The notes below the pieces were generated by a model. The model ran no database searches and had not been told where the DNA came from. It saw nothing but the letters and a program-made list of their open reading frames with translations. Below, in pieces: positions 18,633 through 26,588 of a stretch of 64,000 bases of DNA. Origin of the DNA: Brevibacterium aurantiacum (lineage in GTDB: Bacteria; Actinomycetota; Actinomycetes; Actinomycetales; Brevibacteriaceae); assembly GCF_900169065.1 (NCBI RefSeq), contig NZ_FXZB01000001.1, positions 124,001 to 188,000 on the forward strand, written 5' to 3'. Both the position numbers and the translations under genes were made by a program. The stretch's first letter is position 1. Each line of letters starts with the position of its first letter.

Positions 18633-19007
18633 ATGAGCACTGGTGGTACAGGCCCGGAAGATCCCGCCGCGGATTTGGGAGGTGACCCCACCTCGGCGCA
18701 GGTCGAGGTGGCAGCGGAGACGTTTCGCATGCTCGCCTCCGGGACGCGTCTGCGGCTGGTCTGGACCCTGGTCAATCAGGAACTCGATGTCTCTTCCCTC
18801 GCCGAGGCGATCGGTGCGGCAGTGCCCACCGTGAGTCAGCATCTGGCGAAGATGAGGTTGGCTGGCCTGATCTCCTCCCGCCGTGACGGGAGGCGGATCT
18901 TCTACACCGTCGATGACCCGCACGTGGTCTCCATGGTGCGAGAGATCTTCGAGCACATCGCCCCGGACGGATCCCTGGCACCCGACCCGCCCGTGAGCGA
19001 TTCCTGA
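18633..19007 (+). CDS. ArsR/SmtB-family transcriptional regulator
   Basis: A 124-residue winged-helix repressor. The DNA-binding part is residues ~52-92: recognition helix VPTVSQHLAKMRLAGL and wing RRDGRRIFYT. There is no cysteine, so it is not an ArsR-type ELCVCD sensor. The C-terminal helix has Asp95-x-His97-x10-His108, the spacing of the alpha-5 metal site of SmtB/CzrA/NmtR; the fourth ligand position (111) is Pro, with Asp112 next to it. A zinc, nickel or cobalt response is an inference. The ATG at 18633 has AGAGGATG just upstream. It is divergent from aspS and convergent with hisS (6-nt gap); no metal transporter is nearby. Confidence 0.88.
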   Translation: MSTGGTGPEDPAADLGGDPTSAQVEVAAETFRMLASGTRLRLVWTLVNQELDVSSLAEAIGAAVPTVSQHLAKMRLAGLISSRRDGRRIFYTVDDPHVVSMVREIFEHIAPDGSLAPDPPVSDS

Positions 19008-19013
19008 GGCTGA

Positions 19014-20348
19014 TCAGTCGCGGTACACCCGTGGCTTGCGATCTGCCTCGACAGGCTCCCAGGTCGCCGGGTCTGCCGTGACCTGCTCGCCGGAGCGGAT
19101 GTCCTTGATTTCGTGACCAGACTCACCATCGGTGAACCATACGAAGGGAATCCCCCGACGTTCGGCATAGCGGATCTGCTTGCCGAACTTCGCCGCACTC
19201 GGTGAGACCTCGCAGGCGATGTCGCGGGCACGCAGAGCGGTGGCAACCGCATCGGCTTCCCCGCGCTTGTCCTCATCAGTCACGGCGACAACGACGACCG
19301 AGGGTGTTCCGCGTGTGGCTTTGATGCCGCTGTTCGCATCGAGAATGAAGGCCATGAGGCGAGAGACGCCGATCGACATTCCGACACCCGGGTAGCTCTT
19401 CTTCCCCACCGTCACGAGCGAGTCATAGCGACCGCCGGAGGCGACCGAGCCGAGCTCTTCGTGCCCGATCAGCTGAGTCTCGTAGACGGCTCCCGTGTAG
19501 TAGTCGAGTCCGCGTGCGATCTTCAGCTGTGCCACGACAACGCCGGGGGCGCGCTCATGGGCGGCCCGGAGCATCGTGGTCAGAGAATCGAGGCCCTCCT
19601 CCAGCAGGGGGTGTTCGACTCCGAGCGCACGCACTTCGTCGGCGAAGTCCGGCGAATCCGATTCGATCGCGGCCAGGGCCAGGCACAGTCGCTGCTGTTC
19701 CTCGTCGGCCTCGGCTTCCGTGGCCAACAGTTTGCCCACCTCGGCGGGACCGATCTTGTCGTACTTGTCCAGGCAGCGCAGGACAGCCTGGATGTTGGTC
19801 AGCCCGATGCCACGAGCGAATCCTTCGAGGAGCCTGCGATCGTTGACGACGATCTTGACTCCGGGCACGCCCAAGGGCGCCAGCCTGCTGAAGGCATCGG
19901 CGACGGCAAGCGGAATCTCCACTTCGAAGTGTCCGGGCAGCTCCGCCTCGGCGATGACATCGATATCGGCTTGGATGAACTCGCGGTAGCGGCCCTGCTG
20001 GGGGCGTTCGCCGCGCCAGACCGGCTGGATTCGGGCGGCTTTGAAGGGGAAGGAGAGCTCGTTCGCGTTGTCGGCGATGAATCGTGCCAGCGGCACCGTG
20101 AGGTCGAAGTGCAGCCCCAGTGGATTGCGCTCCGTGCCTTCGGAGTGCAGGCGGCTGACGGCGAAGATCTCCTTGTCGATCTCTCCGTCTTTGGCGAGCT
20201 GGCTGATCGGTTCGACTGCCCGGTGGTTGAGTGCCGAGTATCCATGCAGCGCGAAGGTGTGGTCGAGGATGTCGATGATCGACTTCTCGATCACGCGTTC
20301 TGCTGGAAGTCGTTCCGGGAATCCGGACAGTCGGGCTGACTTCGCCAT
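19014..20348 (-). CDS. hisS: Histidine--tRNA ligase
   Basis: Class II synthetase that charges tRNA-His. The 444-residue protein has the N-terminal catalytic core (FPERLPAERVIEKSIIDILD), motif 2 around QPVWRGERPQQGRYREF, the histidine-specific LKIARGLDYYTGAVYE and SGGRYDSL. The C-terminal anticodon domain contains VVVVAVTDEDKRGEAD. AAGGAG precedes the ATG at 20348. In many relatives a ppiB gene lies between hisS and rel; here there are a hydrolase, a DUF349 gene and an AbiEi-like gene instead. Confidence 0.95.
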   Translation of the reverse strand: MAKSARLSGFPERLPAERVIEKSIIDILDHTFALHGYSALNHRAVEPISQLAKDGEIDKEIFAVSRLHSEGTERNPLGLHFDLTVPLARFIADNANELSFPFKAARIQPVWRGERPQQGRYREFIQADIDVIAEAELPGHFEVEIPLAVADAFSRLAPLGVPGVKIVVNDRRLLEGFARGIGLTNIQAVLRCLDKYDKIGPAEVGKLLATEAEADEEQQRLCLALAAIESDSPDFADEVRALGVEHPLLEEGLDSLTTMLRAAHERAPGVVVAQLKIARGLDYYTGAVYETQLIGHEELGSVASGGRYDSLVTVGKKSYPGVGMSIGVSRLMAFILDANSGIKATRGTPSVVVVAVTDEDKRGEADAVATALRARDIACEVSPSAAKFGKQIRYAERRGIPFVWFTDGESGHEIKDIRSGEQVTADPATWEPVEADRKPRVYRD

Positions 20349-20432
20349 TGTTCTCCTTGGTGCTCTTCGTCTCTGGTGGGGTTCGGGTGCTGCCTGTGGT
20401 CGGTCGTCGCCGTCAGGGAACCTGGTTCAACT

Positions 20433-21077
20433 CTAGAAGAACGGGTTCGTCGTCAGCTCGTGACCGACTCGGGAGCCGGGACCGTGTCCAGGATAGATGG
20501 GAACGTCGGGAAGCGTCGCAAACGCCCGCAGTGATTCTGCCATCGCCGAGGCGTCTCCCCCTGGCAGGTCGACCCGTCCGATCGCTCCGGCGAAGACCAC
20601 ATCACCGGTGAAGATGATCTCCTCATCGTCGGCTTGGACTCGCAGGAGGGTCGATCCTTCGGTGTGCCCGGGAGCGGCCACAGCGGTGATCGTGAGACCG
20701 GCGACCTCCACGGTCTGGGCGTCGACAAGGGCGGTGACCTCGGGGGCGGACCAGCCTTCGACGAGTGGCTGCAGCATCTGAGCGAACTGCGGGCTGAGGG
20801 TTTCGGCTGGTTTGTCCAGGCGGTAGCGGTCGGCATCTCCCAGGTAGACGGGCACATTCCAGCGGCTGAGGACGTTGGTCAGGCCGAGGATGTGGTCGGG
20901 GTGGCCGTGGGTGAGGAAGACGGCGCTGGGCACCAGATCCTCCTCGGCGACGATTTCGGCAAGTCCCGGTGCGCAATCGAATCCGGAGTCGATGAATATG
21001 GCCTCATCATGGCCTTCGGCACGCACGGCATAACAGTTGACTTCGAGAAATTCGGCGCTGGTCACAAATACATCCAT
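20433..21077 (-). CDS. Metallo-beta-lactamase-fold hydrolase (glyoxalase II-like)
   Basis: The 214-residue protein has the metal-binding motif THGHPDH (HxHxDH) near residue 58, then the AAPGHTEGS, FTGDVVFAG and YPGHGPGS segments that supply the remaining ligands. This is the family annotated as hydroxyacylglutathione hydrolase-like, which in actinobacteria more likely acts on another thioester. I place the start at ATG 21077. A TAGACT hexamer (21084-21089, minus strand) lies 6 nt upstream and there is no Shine-Dalgarno sequence, so the mRNA is probably leaderless; a TTG at 21083 is the alternative. It lies downstream of no same-strand gene and 84 nt before hisS. Confidence 0.88.
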   Translation of the reverse strand: MDVFVTSAEFLEVNCYAVRAEGHDEAIFIDSGFDCAPGLAEIVAEEDLVPSAVFLTHGHPDHILGLTNVLSRWNVPVYLGDADRYRLDKPAETLSPQFAQMLQPLVEGWSAPEVTALVDAQTVEVAGLTITAVAAPGHTEGSTLLRVQADDEEIIFTGDVVFAGAIGRVDLPGGDASAMAESLRAFATLPDVPIYPGHGPGSRVGHELTTNPFF

Positions 21078-21196
21078 GCTCAAAGTCTATCCAGAGCCTG
21101 AGGCTTGGTTATGCTGGGATAACGTCAATCAGGAAATCGAGTGATCTGCAGGCACAGAGTCCTGCAGGTTCGACCGATGGAAACAAGGTGAGAATC

Positions 21197-22549
21197 ATGT
21201 CGACCCCGACACCGAAGCCGGTCCCGCGCCCGTCCTCTCTGCCCCGCCCACAGGCGGCCCAGACAGTGACCGGGACAACCGTTGATCATGATGCGGAAGT
21301 CCGGCGCGCAGTCGAGCACGGTCGCGCGGATCAGGAGGGCAACGTCTTCGTCGTCACGGCCGACGGCGAGCGTGCGGTCGGGCAGTATCCCGATGCCACT
21401 CCCGAGGAAGCCTTGGAATACTTCGCCAAGAAGTACGTGGATCTCATGGAGAACGCGGCACTTCTGCGCAATCGACTCTCCGCCGGTGCCCCGGGTCGCG
21501 AGATCGTCTCGGCAGCGAAGACGCTGCAGGAGACCCTGCCCGAGGCCAACGTCGTCGGCGATCTCAAGGGTCTGTCCGCCACCTTGGACACCCTGATCTC
21601 AGATGCGCAGGCCACCGAGTCGAAGCAGGCTGCCCGTGCCGAGGCAGCCAAGCTCGAAGCCGCACAGGAACGTGAAGAGATCGTCGCCGAGGCTGAATCG
21701 CTGGCCAAGCGCGATCCCTCGAAGATCCAGTGGAAGCAGTCCGGAGCACGTCTGCGTGAGCTCTTCGGCCAGTGGAAGGACATGCAGCGCAGCGGTCCCC
21801 GACTGCCGCGTGCAGTGGACCAGGAGCTGTGGGGCCGCTTCTCGCAGGCTCGCAATACTTTCGAGCACAAGCGCAAGGAGTTCTTCTCCGAGCTCGACAA
21901 GCAGAACTCCGAGGGCAAACGCATCAAGGAGAAGCTCGTGGTCGAGGCGGAGTCGCTGTCGAACTCGACAGACTTCCGCAATGTGTCCCAGAAGTACAAG
22001 GACCTCATGAGCCAGTGGAAGAAGGCTCCGCGGGCCTCACGCAAGGACGACGATGCCCTGTGGGCTCGGTTCCGTGCCGCTCAGGACGTCTTCTTCGCCG
22101 CCCGTGATGCAGAGAATGCTGCCGTTGATGAGGAGTACAAGGGCAACCTTGTGGTCAAAGAGGAGATTCTGGCCAGAGCTCAAGGTCTGCTGCCGATCGG
22201 CGATATCAGTGTGGCGAAGAAGGAGCTGCGCGTCATTCAGGACGAATGGGAGGCTGCGGGCAAGGTTCCTCGTGCCGACGTCTCGCGCATGGAGAACGGA
22301 CTGCGTGAGGTCGAACGTGCCCTCGCCGATGCAGAAGATGCTGAGTGGAAGCGCAGCAACCCCGAGACCAAGGCCCGCACGTCCGGTGCGCTGAGCCAGC
22401 TCGACGACTCGATTGCCGAGTTGGAGCAGAAGTACGAGAAGGCGAAGGCGGGTGGCGATGAGAAGGCTGTCGCTGATGCGCAGTCCGCACTCGATGCGCG
22501 TCGCGCCTGGCGTGACCAGCTGGCTCAGACCGCGGCTGAGCTGGACTGA
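21197..22549 (+). CDS. DUF349 domain protein
   Basis: A 450-residue, largely helical, highly charged protein with at least three DUF349 repeats (WKQSGARLRELFGQWKDMQR, then MSQWKKAPRASRKDDDALW and similar). Each has the Trp-Lys and LWxRFxxA pattern. The N-terminus is Pro-rich and unrelated. Coiled coil is likely at the C-terminus. The molecular role of the family is not established. The ATG at 21197 has AAGGTGAG 6 nt upstream. In relatives this gene lies next to ppiB, hisS and rel, and the context here agrees except that ppiB is absent. Confidence 0.85.
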   Translation: MSTPTPKPVPRPSSLPRPQAAQTVTGTTVDHDAEVRRAVEHGRADQEGNVFVVTADGERAVGQYPDATPEEALEYFAKKYVDLMENAALLRNRLSAGAPGREIVSAAKTLQETLPEANVVGDLKGLSATLDTLISDAQATESKQAARAEAAKLEAAQEREEIVAEAESLAKRDPSKIQWKQSGARLRELFGQWKDMQRSGPRLPRAVDQELWGRFSQARNTFEHKRKEFFSELDKQNSEGKRIKEKLVVEAESLSNSTDFRNVSQKYKDLMSQWKKAPRASRKDDDALWARFRAAQDVFFAARDAENAAVDEEYKGNLVVKEEILARAQGLLPIGDISVAKKELRVIQDEWEAAGKVPRADVSRMENGLREVERALADAEDAEWKRSNPETKARTSGALSQLDDSIAELEQKYEKAKAGGDEKAVADAQSALDARRAWRDQLAQTAAELD

Positions 22550-22646
22550 TTCGGCGTCCACAGCACCACGAGCATAAGTCGCGCTTTATCCACAGATTGA
22601 CCCTGCGGCCTTGAACATCGCCTCCCTACAGCGCAATAGTGGCTGT

Positions 22647-23207
22647 ATGGAGGCGATGTTTCATCTGCGCGACTACAGCTATGAACACCTCACGGAACTG
22701 ACTCTTGACGGGCTGCTGACACGCCTGACCGAGTCCACCTGGGTGCGCAAGGGCGCTGTGCTCAACGCCGCGGACAGAATCACGGCGCTGCGTGCGCAGA
22801 TCCCTCCACGTCTTGTGCTCTCCCATGACATTGCGTGGTGGGTCCACAGCGGCCTGGGCAGGGCCCCGAGTCCGCTGACGTTCATCACCTACCCCCGGCG
22901 CCGCTACGTCGACGGGGCCGATGTCGTCGTTCATGAACTCACGATTGCTGCGCACGAGTGGGAGCTCATCAACGATCTGCCCATCACGACACCGGACAGA
23001 ACGCTCTACGATCTGCTGCTTCCGCACTTGCGCAGTCCCGACGAATGGTCTGCTCAGACGGTGGGGAATCTCGTCGATGAACTCCCCGGCCAGGCCCGGC
23101 AGCAGTTCCGGCTGTATATGGCGGAGATGTCACGCCGACCCTACGTCGCTCATATGCGCACCGTCTTCGAACGCGCCTGCGCCGCCTCAGACCGCGACAG
23201 ACGCTGA
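22647..23207 (+). CDS. AbiEi-like protein (type IV antitoxin-like family), no partner
   Basis: A 186-residue protein with the middle signature of the actinobacterial AbiEi/DUF559-associated family: RLVLSHDIAWWVHSGLG, then a strand-rich part ending DVVVHELTI, then the PITTPDRTLYDLLLPHL segment. The N-terminal winged helix seen in typical AbiEi antitoxins is short or missing, and no DUF559 nuclease domain follows. No AbiEii nucleotidyltransferase toxin gene is adjacent, so toxin-antitoxin function is doubtful. AATAGT lies 6 nt before ATG 22647, which fits a leaderless start; an ATG at 22656 is possible. It is convergent with rel. Confidence 0.55.
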   Translation: MEAMFHLRDYSYEHLTELTLDGLLTRLTESTWVRKGAVLNAADRITALRAQIPPRLVLSHDIAWWVHSGLGRAPSPLTFITYPRRRYVDGADVVVHELTIAAHEWELINDLPITTPDRTLYDLLLPHLRSPDEWSAQTVGNLVDELPGQARQQFRLYMAEMSRRPYVAHMRTVFERACAASDRDRR

Positions 23208-23254
23208 CATTGACGTTGCCGTTGCCGTTGCCGGCGATGGCAGTGACGGCGGTG

Positions 23255-25555
23255 TCAGCCGCCGGCGATGCGGTAGACGTCGAAGACGCCTTCGACTTTG
23301 CGAACTGCCGAGAGCACGGTGTCGAGATGGCTCGCATCGCTCATCTCGAAGACGAACTTCGACTGGGCTACTCTGGCCCGTGAGGTGGCGACCGTGGCAG
23401 AGAGAATATTGACGTGGGTCTCGGTGAGCACCTTCGTGATGTCTGAGAGCAGACCGGAACGATCCAGGGCCTCCACCTGGATCTGAACCAGATAGATGCC
23501 GCTGGTCGTCTCGCCCCAGGAGACATCGACCATCCGCTCAGGCTCTCGCTCCAGAGAGGCGATGTTAGGACAGTCCACACGGTGGACGGATACTCCCGAA
23601 CCGCGCGTGACGAATCCGAGGATCTCATCGCCGGGAACCGGTGTGCAGCATCGTGCCAGTTTCACCAGGACATCGTCGACACCTCTGACCGTGACTCCCC
23701 CGGACGACGAATGGTGTCCCGAGGACTGGCCGGTGCGATTGCGCGGCGACGGCGGCAACACGGTCTCATCATCGTCAACACCTCCGACCTCCTTGGCCAG
23801 CAGATCGACGACATGAGCCGCCGAGCTCACTCCATTGCCGATAGCAGCGTAGAGCGCGGACACATCTGGCAGCCGCAGCTCAGTGGCGACGACCTGCAGT
23901 GCCTCCTGGCTCATCAGCGACGAAGCCGACAGAGTGTGGCGGCGCATTGCCCGCGCCAGCTGTTCGCGACCGTTCTCGATCGCTTCCTCGCGGCGTTCCT
24001 TCGAGAACCACTGGCGGATCTTGCTGCGTGCGCGGGGGCTCTTGACGAAGCCCAGCCAGTCACGGCTGGGGCCCGCATTCTCATCTTTGGACGTGAAGAC
24101 TTCGACAGAGTCGCCGTTCTTCAGTTCGGTGTCGAGTGCGACCAGACGACCGTTGACTCGGGCGCCCATGGTCTTATGCCCGACCTCGGTGTGAACCGCG
24201 TAGGAGAAGTCGACAGGAGTCGCCCCCGCAGGAAGGCTCATCACGTCACCCTTGGGGGTGAACACGTAGACCTCCCTGGAGTTCACCTCATAGCGGAGAT
24301 TGTCGAGGAACTCGTCAGGGTCGCTGACCTCACGTTGCCATTCCAGCAGCTGCCGCAGCCATGCCGCGTCATCGACTTCGCCGTCGTCGGAGACCTTGAC
24401 CGAGCGAGCGGTATTCGACGTCACGGCCTTCGAGACGTTGCGTCGATCCTTGTACTTCCAGTGGGCGGCAACACCGAATTCAGCGCGGCGATCCATCTCA
24501 TGGGTGCGGATCTGGATTTCCACGGGTTTGCCGTTCGGGCCGATCACCGTCGTGTGCAAGCTCTGGTACATGTTGTACTTCGGCATCGCGATGTAGTCCT
24601 TGAACCGTCCGGGGACTGGATTCCACCGGGCGTGCACGATGCCCAGCGTGGCATAGCATTCGCGAACGGTCTCAACGAGGACACGGACACCGACGAGGTC
24701 GTAGATGTCAGCGAACTCGTGCCCGCGCACGACCATCTTCTGATAGATCGAATAGTAGTGCTTCGGGCGGCCCGTGATCGCGGCTTGGATATTGGACTCC
24801 ACGAGCTCGGACTGGAGTTCGTTGGAGACAGTGGCCAGGTACTTCTCGCGTTCGGGTGCCCTGTCCGCGACGAGCCGGACCACTTCGTCATAGACCTTGG
24901 GGTGGAGAACTTGGAAGGACAGATCCTCAAGTTCCCACTTGATCGTGTTCATGCCCAGTCGATGAGCCAGCGGCGCATAGATCTCGAGGGTCTCCCGAGC
25001 CTTCTTCGTACTCGACGAAGCGGGCACGAAACGCCACGTGCGGGCGTTGTGAAGACGGTCGGCCAGTTTGATCACGAGGACGCGGATGTCCTTGGCCATC
25101 GCGACGATCATCTTGCGCACGGTCTCAGACTGCGCAGCCTGACCGTAGGTGAGTTTGTCGAGCTTGGTCACCCCATCGACCATGGCTGCGACCTCGGGGC
25201 CGAATTCCTCGGTGAGCTCATTCAGCGAATAGGACGTGTCCTCGACCGTGTCATGCAGCAGCGCAGCGGCGAGGGTGACCGGCAGCATGCCGATCTCGGC
25301 CAAGATCGTGGCCACCGCCACCGGGTGGGTGATGTAGTCATCACCGGATTTCCGGGTCTGGCCACGATGAGCCTGCTCTGCGATCTTGTACGCCCGGACC
25401 ACCAGGTCGATATCGGCCTTCGGGTGGTTGGACTGCAGTGCCCTGATCATCGGACCCAGGACACGGGGGTAGCCAGGGTTGTTCTGTGCCCTGGCCGCCC
25501 ACCAAGCTAAGCGGGAGATGCCTCGCGGACGGCGCGAATCGGCGGAAGAAGCCAT
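23255..25555 (-). CDS. rel: Bifunctional (p)ppGpp synthetase/hydrolase
   Basis: Makes and degrades the stringent-response alarmone. The 766-residue protein has an HD hydrolase domain with HDTVEDT at residues 101-107. A synthetase domain follows, with KHYYSIYQKM and RFKDYIAMPKYNMYQSLHT. The RxKD form (RFKD) is that of bifunctional Rel enzymes rather than EXDD of monofunctional RelA. A TGS domain (VFTPKGDVMSLPAGATPVDF), a helical/zinc-finger region with ARCCTPVPGD and a C-terminal ACT domain complete it. It lies 16 nt after secF; the apt gene found here in mycobacteria is absent. Confidence 0.96.
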   Translation of the reverse strand: MASSADSRRPRGISRLAWWAARAQNNPGYPRVLGPMIRALQSNHPKADIDLVVRAYKIAEQAHRGQTRKSGDDYITHPVAVATILAEIGMLPVTLAAALLHDTVEDTSYSLNELTEEFGPEVAAMVDGVTKLDKLTYGQAAQSETVRKMIVAMAKDIRVLVIKLADRLHNARTWRFVPASSSTKKARETLEIYAPLAHRLGMNTIKWELEDLSFQVLHPKVYDEVVRLVADRAPEREKYLATVSNELQSELVESNIQAAITGRPKHYYSIYQKMVVRGHEFADIYDLVGVRVLVETVRECYATLGIVHARWNPVPGRFKDYIAMPKYNMYQSLHTTVIGPNGKPVEIQIRTHEMDRRAEFGVAAHWKYKDRRNVSKAVTSNTARSVKVSDDGEVDDAAWLRQLLEWQREVSDPDEFLDNLRYEVNSREVYVFTPKGDVMSLPAGATPVDFSYAVHTEVGHKTMGARVNGRLVALDTELKNGDSVEVFTSKDENAGPSRDWLGFVKSPRARSKIRQWFSKERREEAIENGREQLARAMRRHTLSASSLMSQEALQVVATELRLPDVSALYAAIGNGVSSAAHVVDLLAKEVGGVDDDETVLPPSPRNRTGQSSGHHSSSGGVTVRGVDDVLVKLARCCTPVPGDEILGFVTRGSGVSVHRVDCPNIASLEREPERMVDVSWGETTSGIYLVQIQVEALDRSGLLSDITKVLTETHVNILSATVATSRARVAQSKFVFEMSDASHLDTVLSAVRKVEGVFDVYRIAGG

Positions 25556-25571
25556 GACATCCCCTTTCTGC

Positions 25572-26588
25572 TCAGACCTCGGCGTGAATCACCGGTGGAA
25601 CATCTTCTGCTCCATTCTTCAAGCGTAATTCACGCACGGCCTCTTCCTGCTCCTTGACTGCGGGTTCATTCGCCCGCAGCAGGGCGTAGAGAGGGCTGGC
25701 AACGAACAACGTCGAAGCTGCTGCCACAATCGTACCGATGAACAGCGACAGAGAGATGTCGACCAATGTGCCGGCACCCAGCAGGAACACACCGATGAAC
25801 AGAATCGAGGCGATCGGCAGCACCGAGACGACCGAGGTGTTGATCGAGCGCACTGTCGTCTGGTTGATGCCGAGGTTGACCAGCTCGGAGAACTTCAGGT
25901 CGCGTTTGTCCTTGAACCGCGTCGTGTTCTCTCTGATCTTGTCGAAGACCACCACGGTGTCGTAGAGCGAGAAGCTCAAGACGGTGAGGAACCCGATCAC
26001 GGCCTCGGGGGTGATCTCGAACCCTGTCGCGGAATAGATGCCCGTCGTCACGATCATGACGACGAACAGTCCCACGATCGCGGCCAGAGACATCTTCCAG
26101 GTCCGGAAGTACAGAGCCATCACGACCATGGCGATGCCGACGAAGATGACAAGGGCCCGAATCATCTTCTCAGTCACGTCTTGGCCCCACTCAGGACCGA
26201 CGAACGTCGATGTGACGTCCTCTGCTTTAACGTCGTAGCCGCCTACGAGAGCGTCACGGACTTCCTGCATCTGGTCATCGCTGAGCTGGTTCGTCTCGAT
26301 GCGCACCGCAGTGTCACTCGTCGGAGTCAGGCGCGGTTCAGAGCCCGGCACCACCTCAGAGACGAGATCTTCGCCCTTGGCAGGTGCAGTGTCTGAGACG
26401 TGGTCGACTTGGAACTGAGATCCGCCCTTGAAGGCAATACCGAAGTTGAATCCCGCGATCAACGGCACGAGAAGTGACAGGAGCACCAGGGCGCCGGAGA
26501 TCATCAGCCAGAGTTTGGCCTTCCCGACGAAGGGAATCGACGACTCACCGTTGTGGAGCCGGTTGCCCCAAGCAAAGAACCGTTTCAC
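25572..26588 (-). CDS. secF: Protein translocase subunit SecF
   Basis: Works with SecD to complete protein export using the proton motive force. The 338-residue protein has the first membrane helix at about residues 27-48, a periplasmic domain with FGIAFKGGSQFQV, and a five-helix RND-type block with ALYFRTWKMS and FSLYDTVVVFDKIREN. The length is normal. The start overlaps the secD stop by 4 bp, and rel follows after 16 nt, giving the yajC-secD-secF-rel order. Confidence 0.95.
   Translation of the reverse strand: MKRFFAWGNRLHNGESSIPFVGKAKLWLMISGALVLLSLLVPLIAGFNFGIAFKGGSQFQVDHVSDTAPAKGEDLVSEVVPGSEPRLTPTSDTAVRIETNQLSDDQMQEVRDALVGGYDVKAEDVTSTFVGPEWGQDVTEKMIRALVIFVGIAMVVMALYFRTWKMSLAAIVGLFVVMIVTTGIYSATGFEITPEAVIGFLTVLSFSLYDTVVVFDKIRENTTRFKDKRDLKFSELVNLGINQTTVRSINTSVVSVLPIASILFIGVFLLGAGTLVDISLSLFIGTIVAAASTLFVASPLYALLRANEPAVKEQEEAVRELRLKNGAEDVPPVIHAEV

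Noticed and set aside
23215..23232. Three GTTGCC repeats in the AbiEi-rel gap
   Set aside because: Too short to be more than chance; no sign of function.
23582..25510. 642-codon plus-strand open frame
   Set aside because: It is antisense to rel, whose motifs are all intact; long opposite-strand frames are expected in high-GC DNA.
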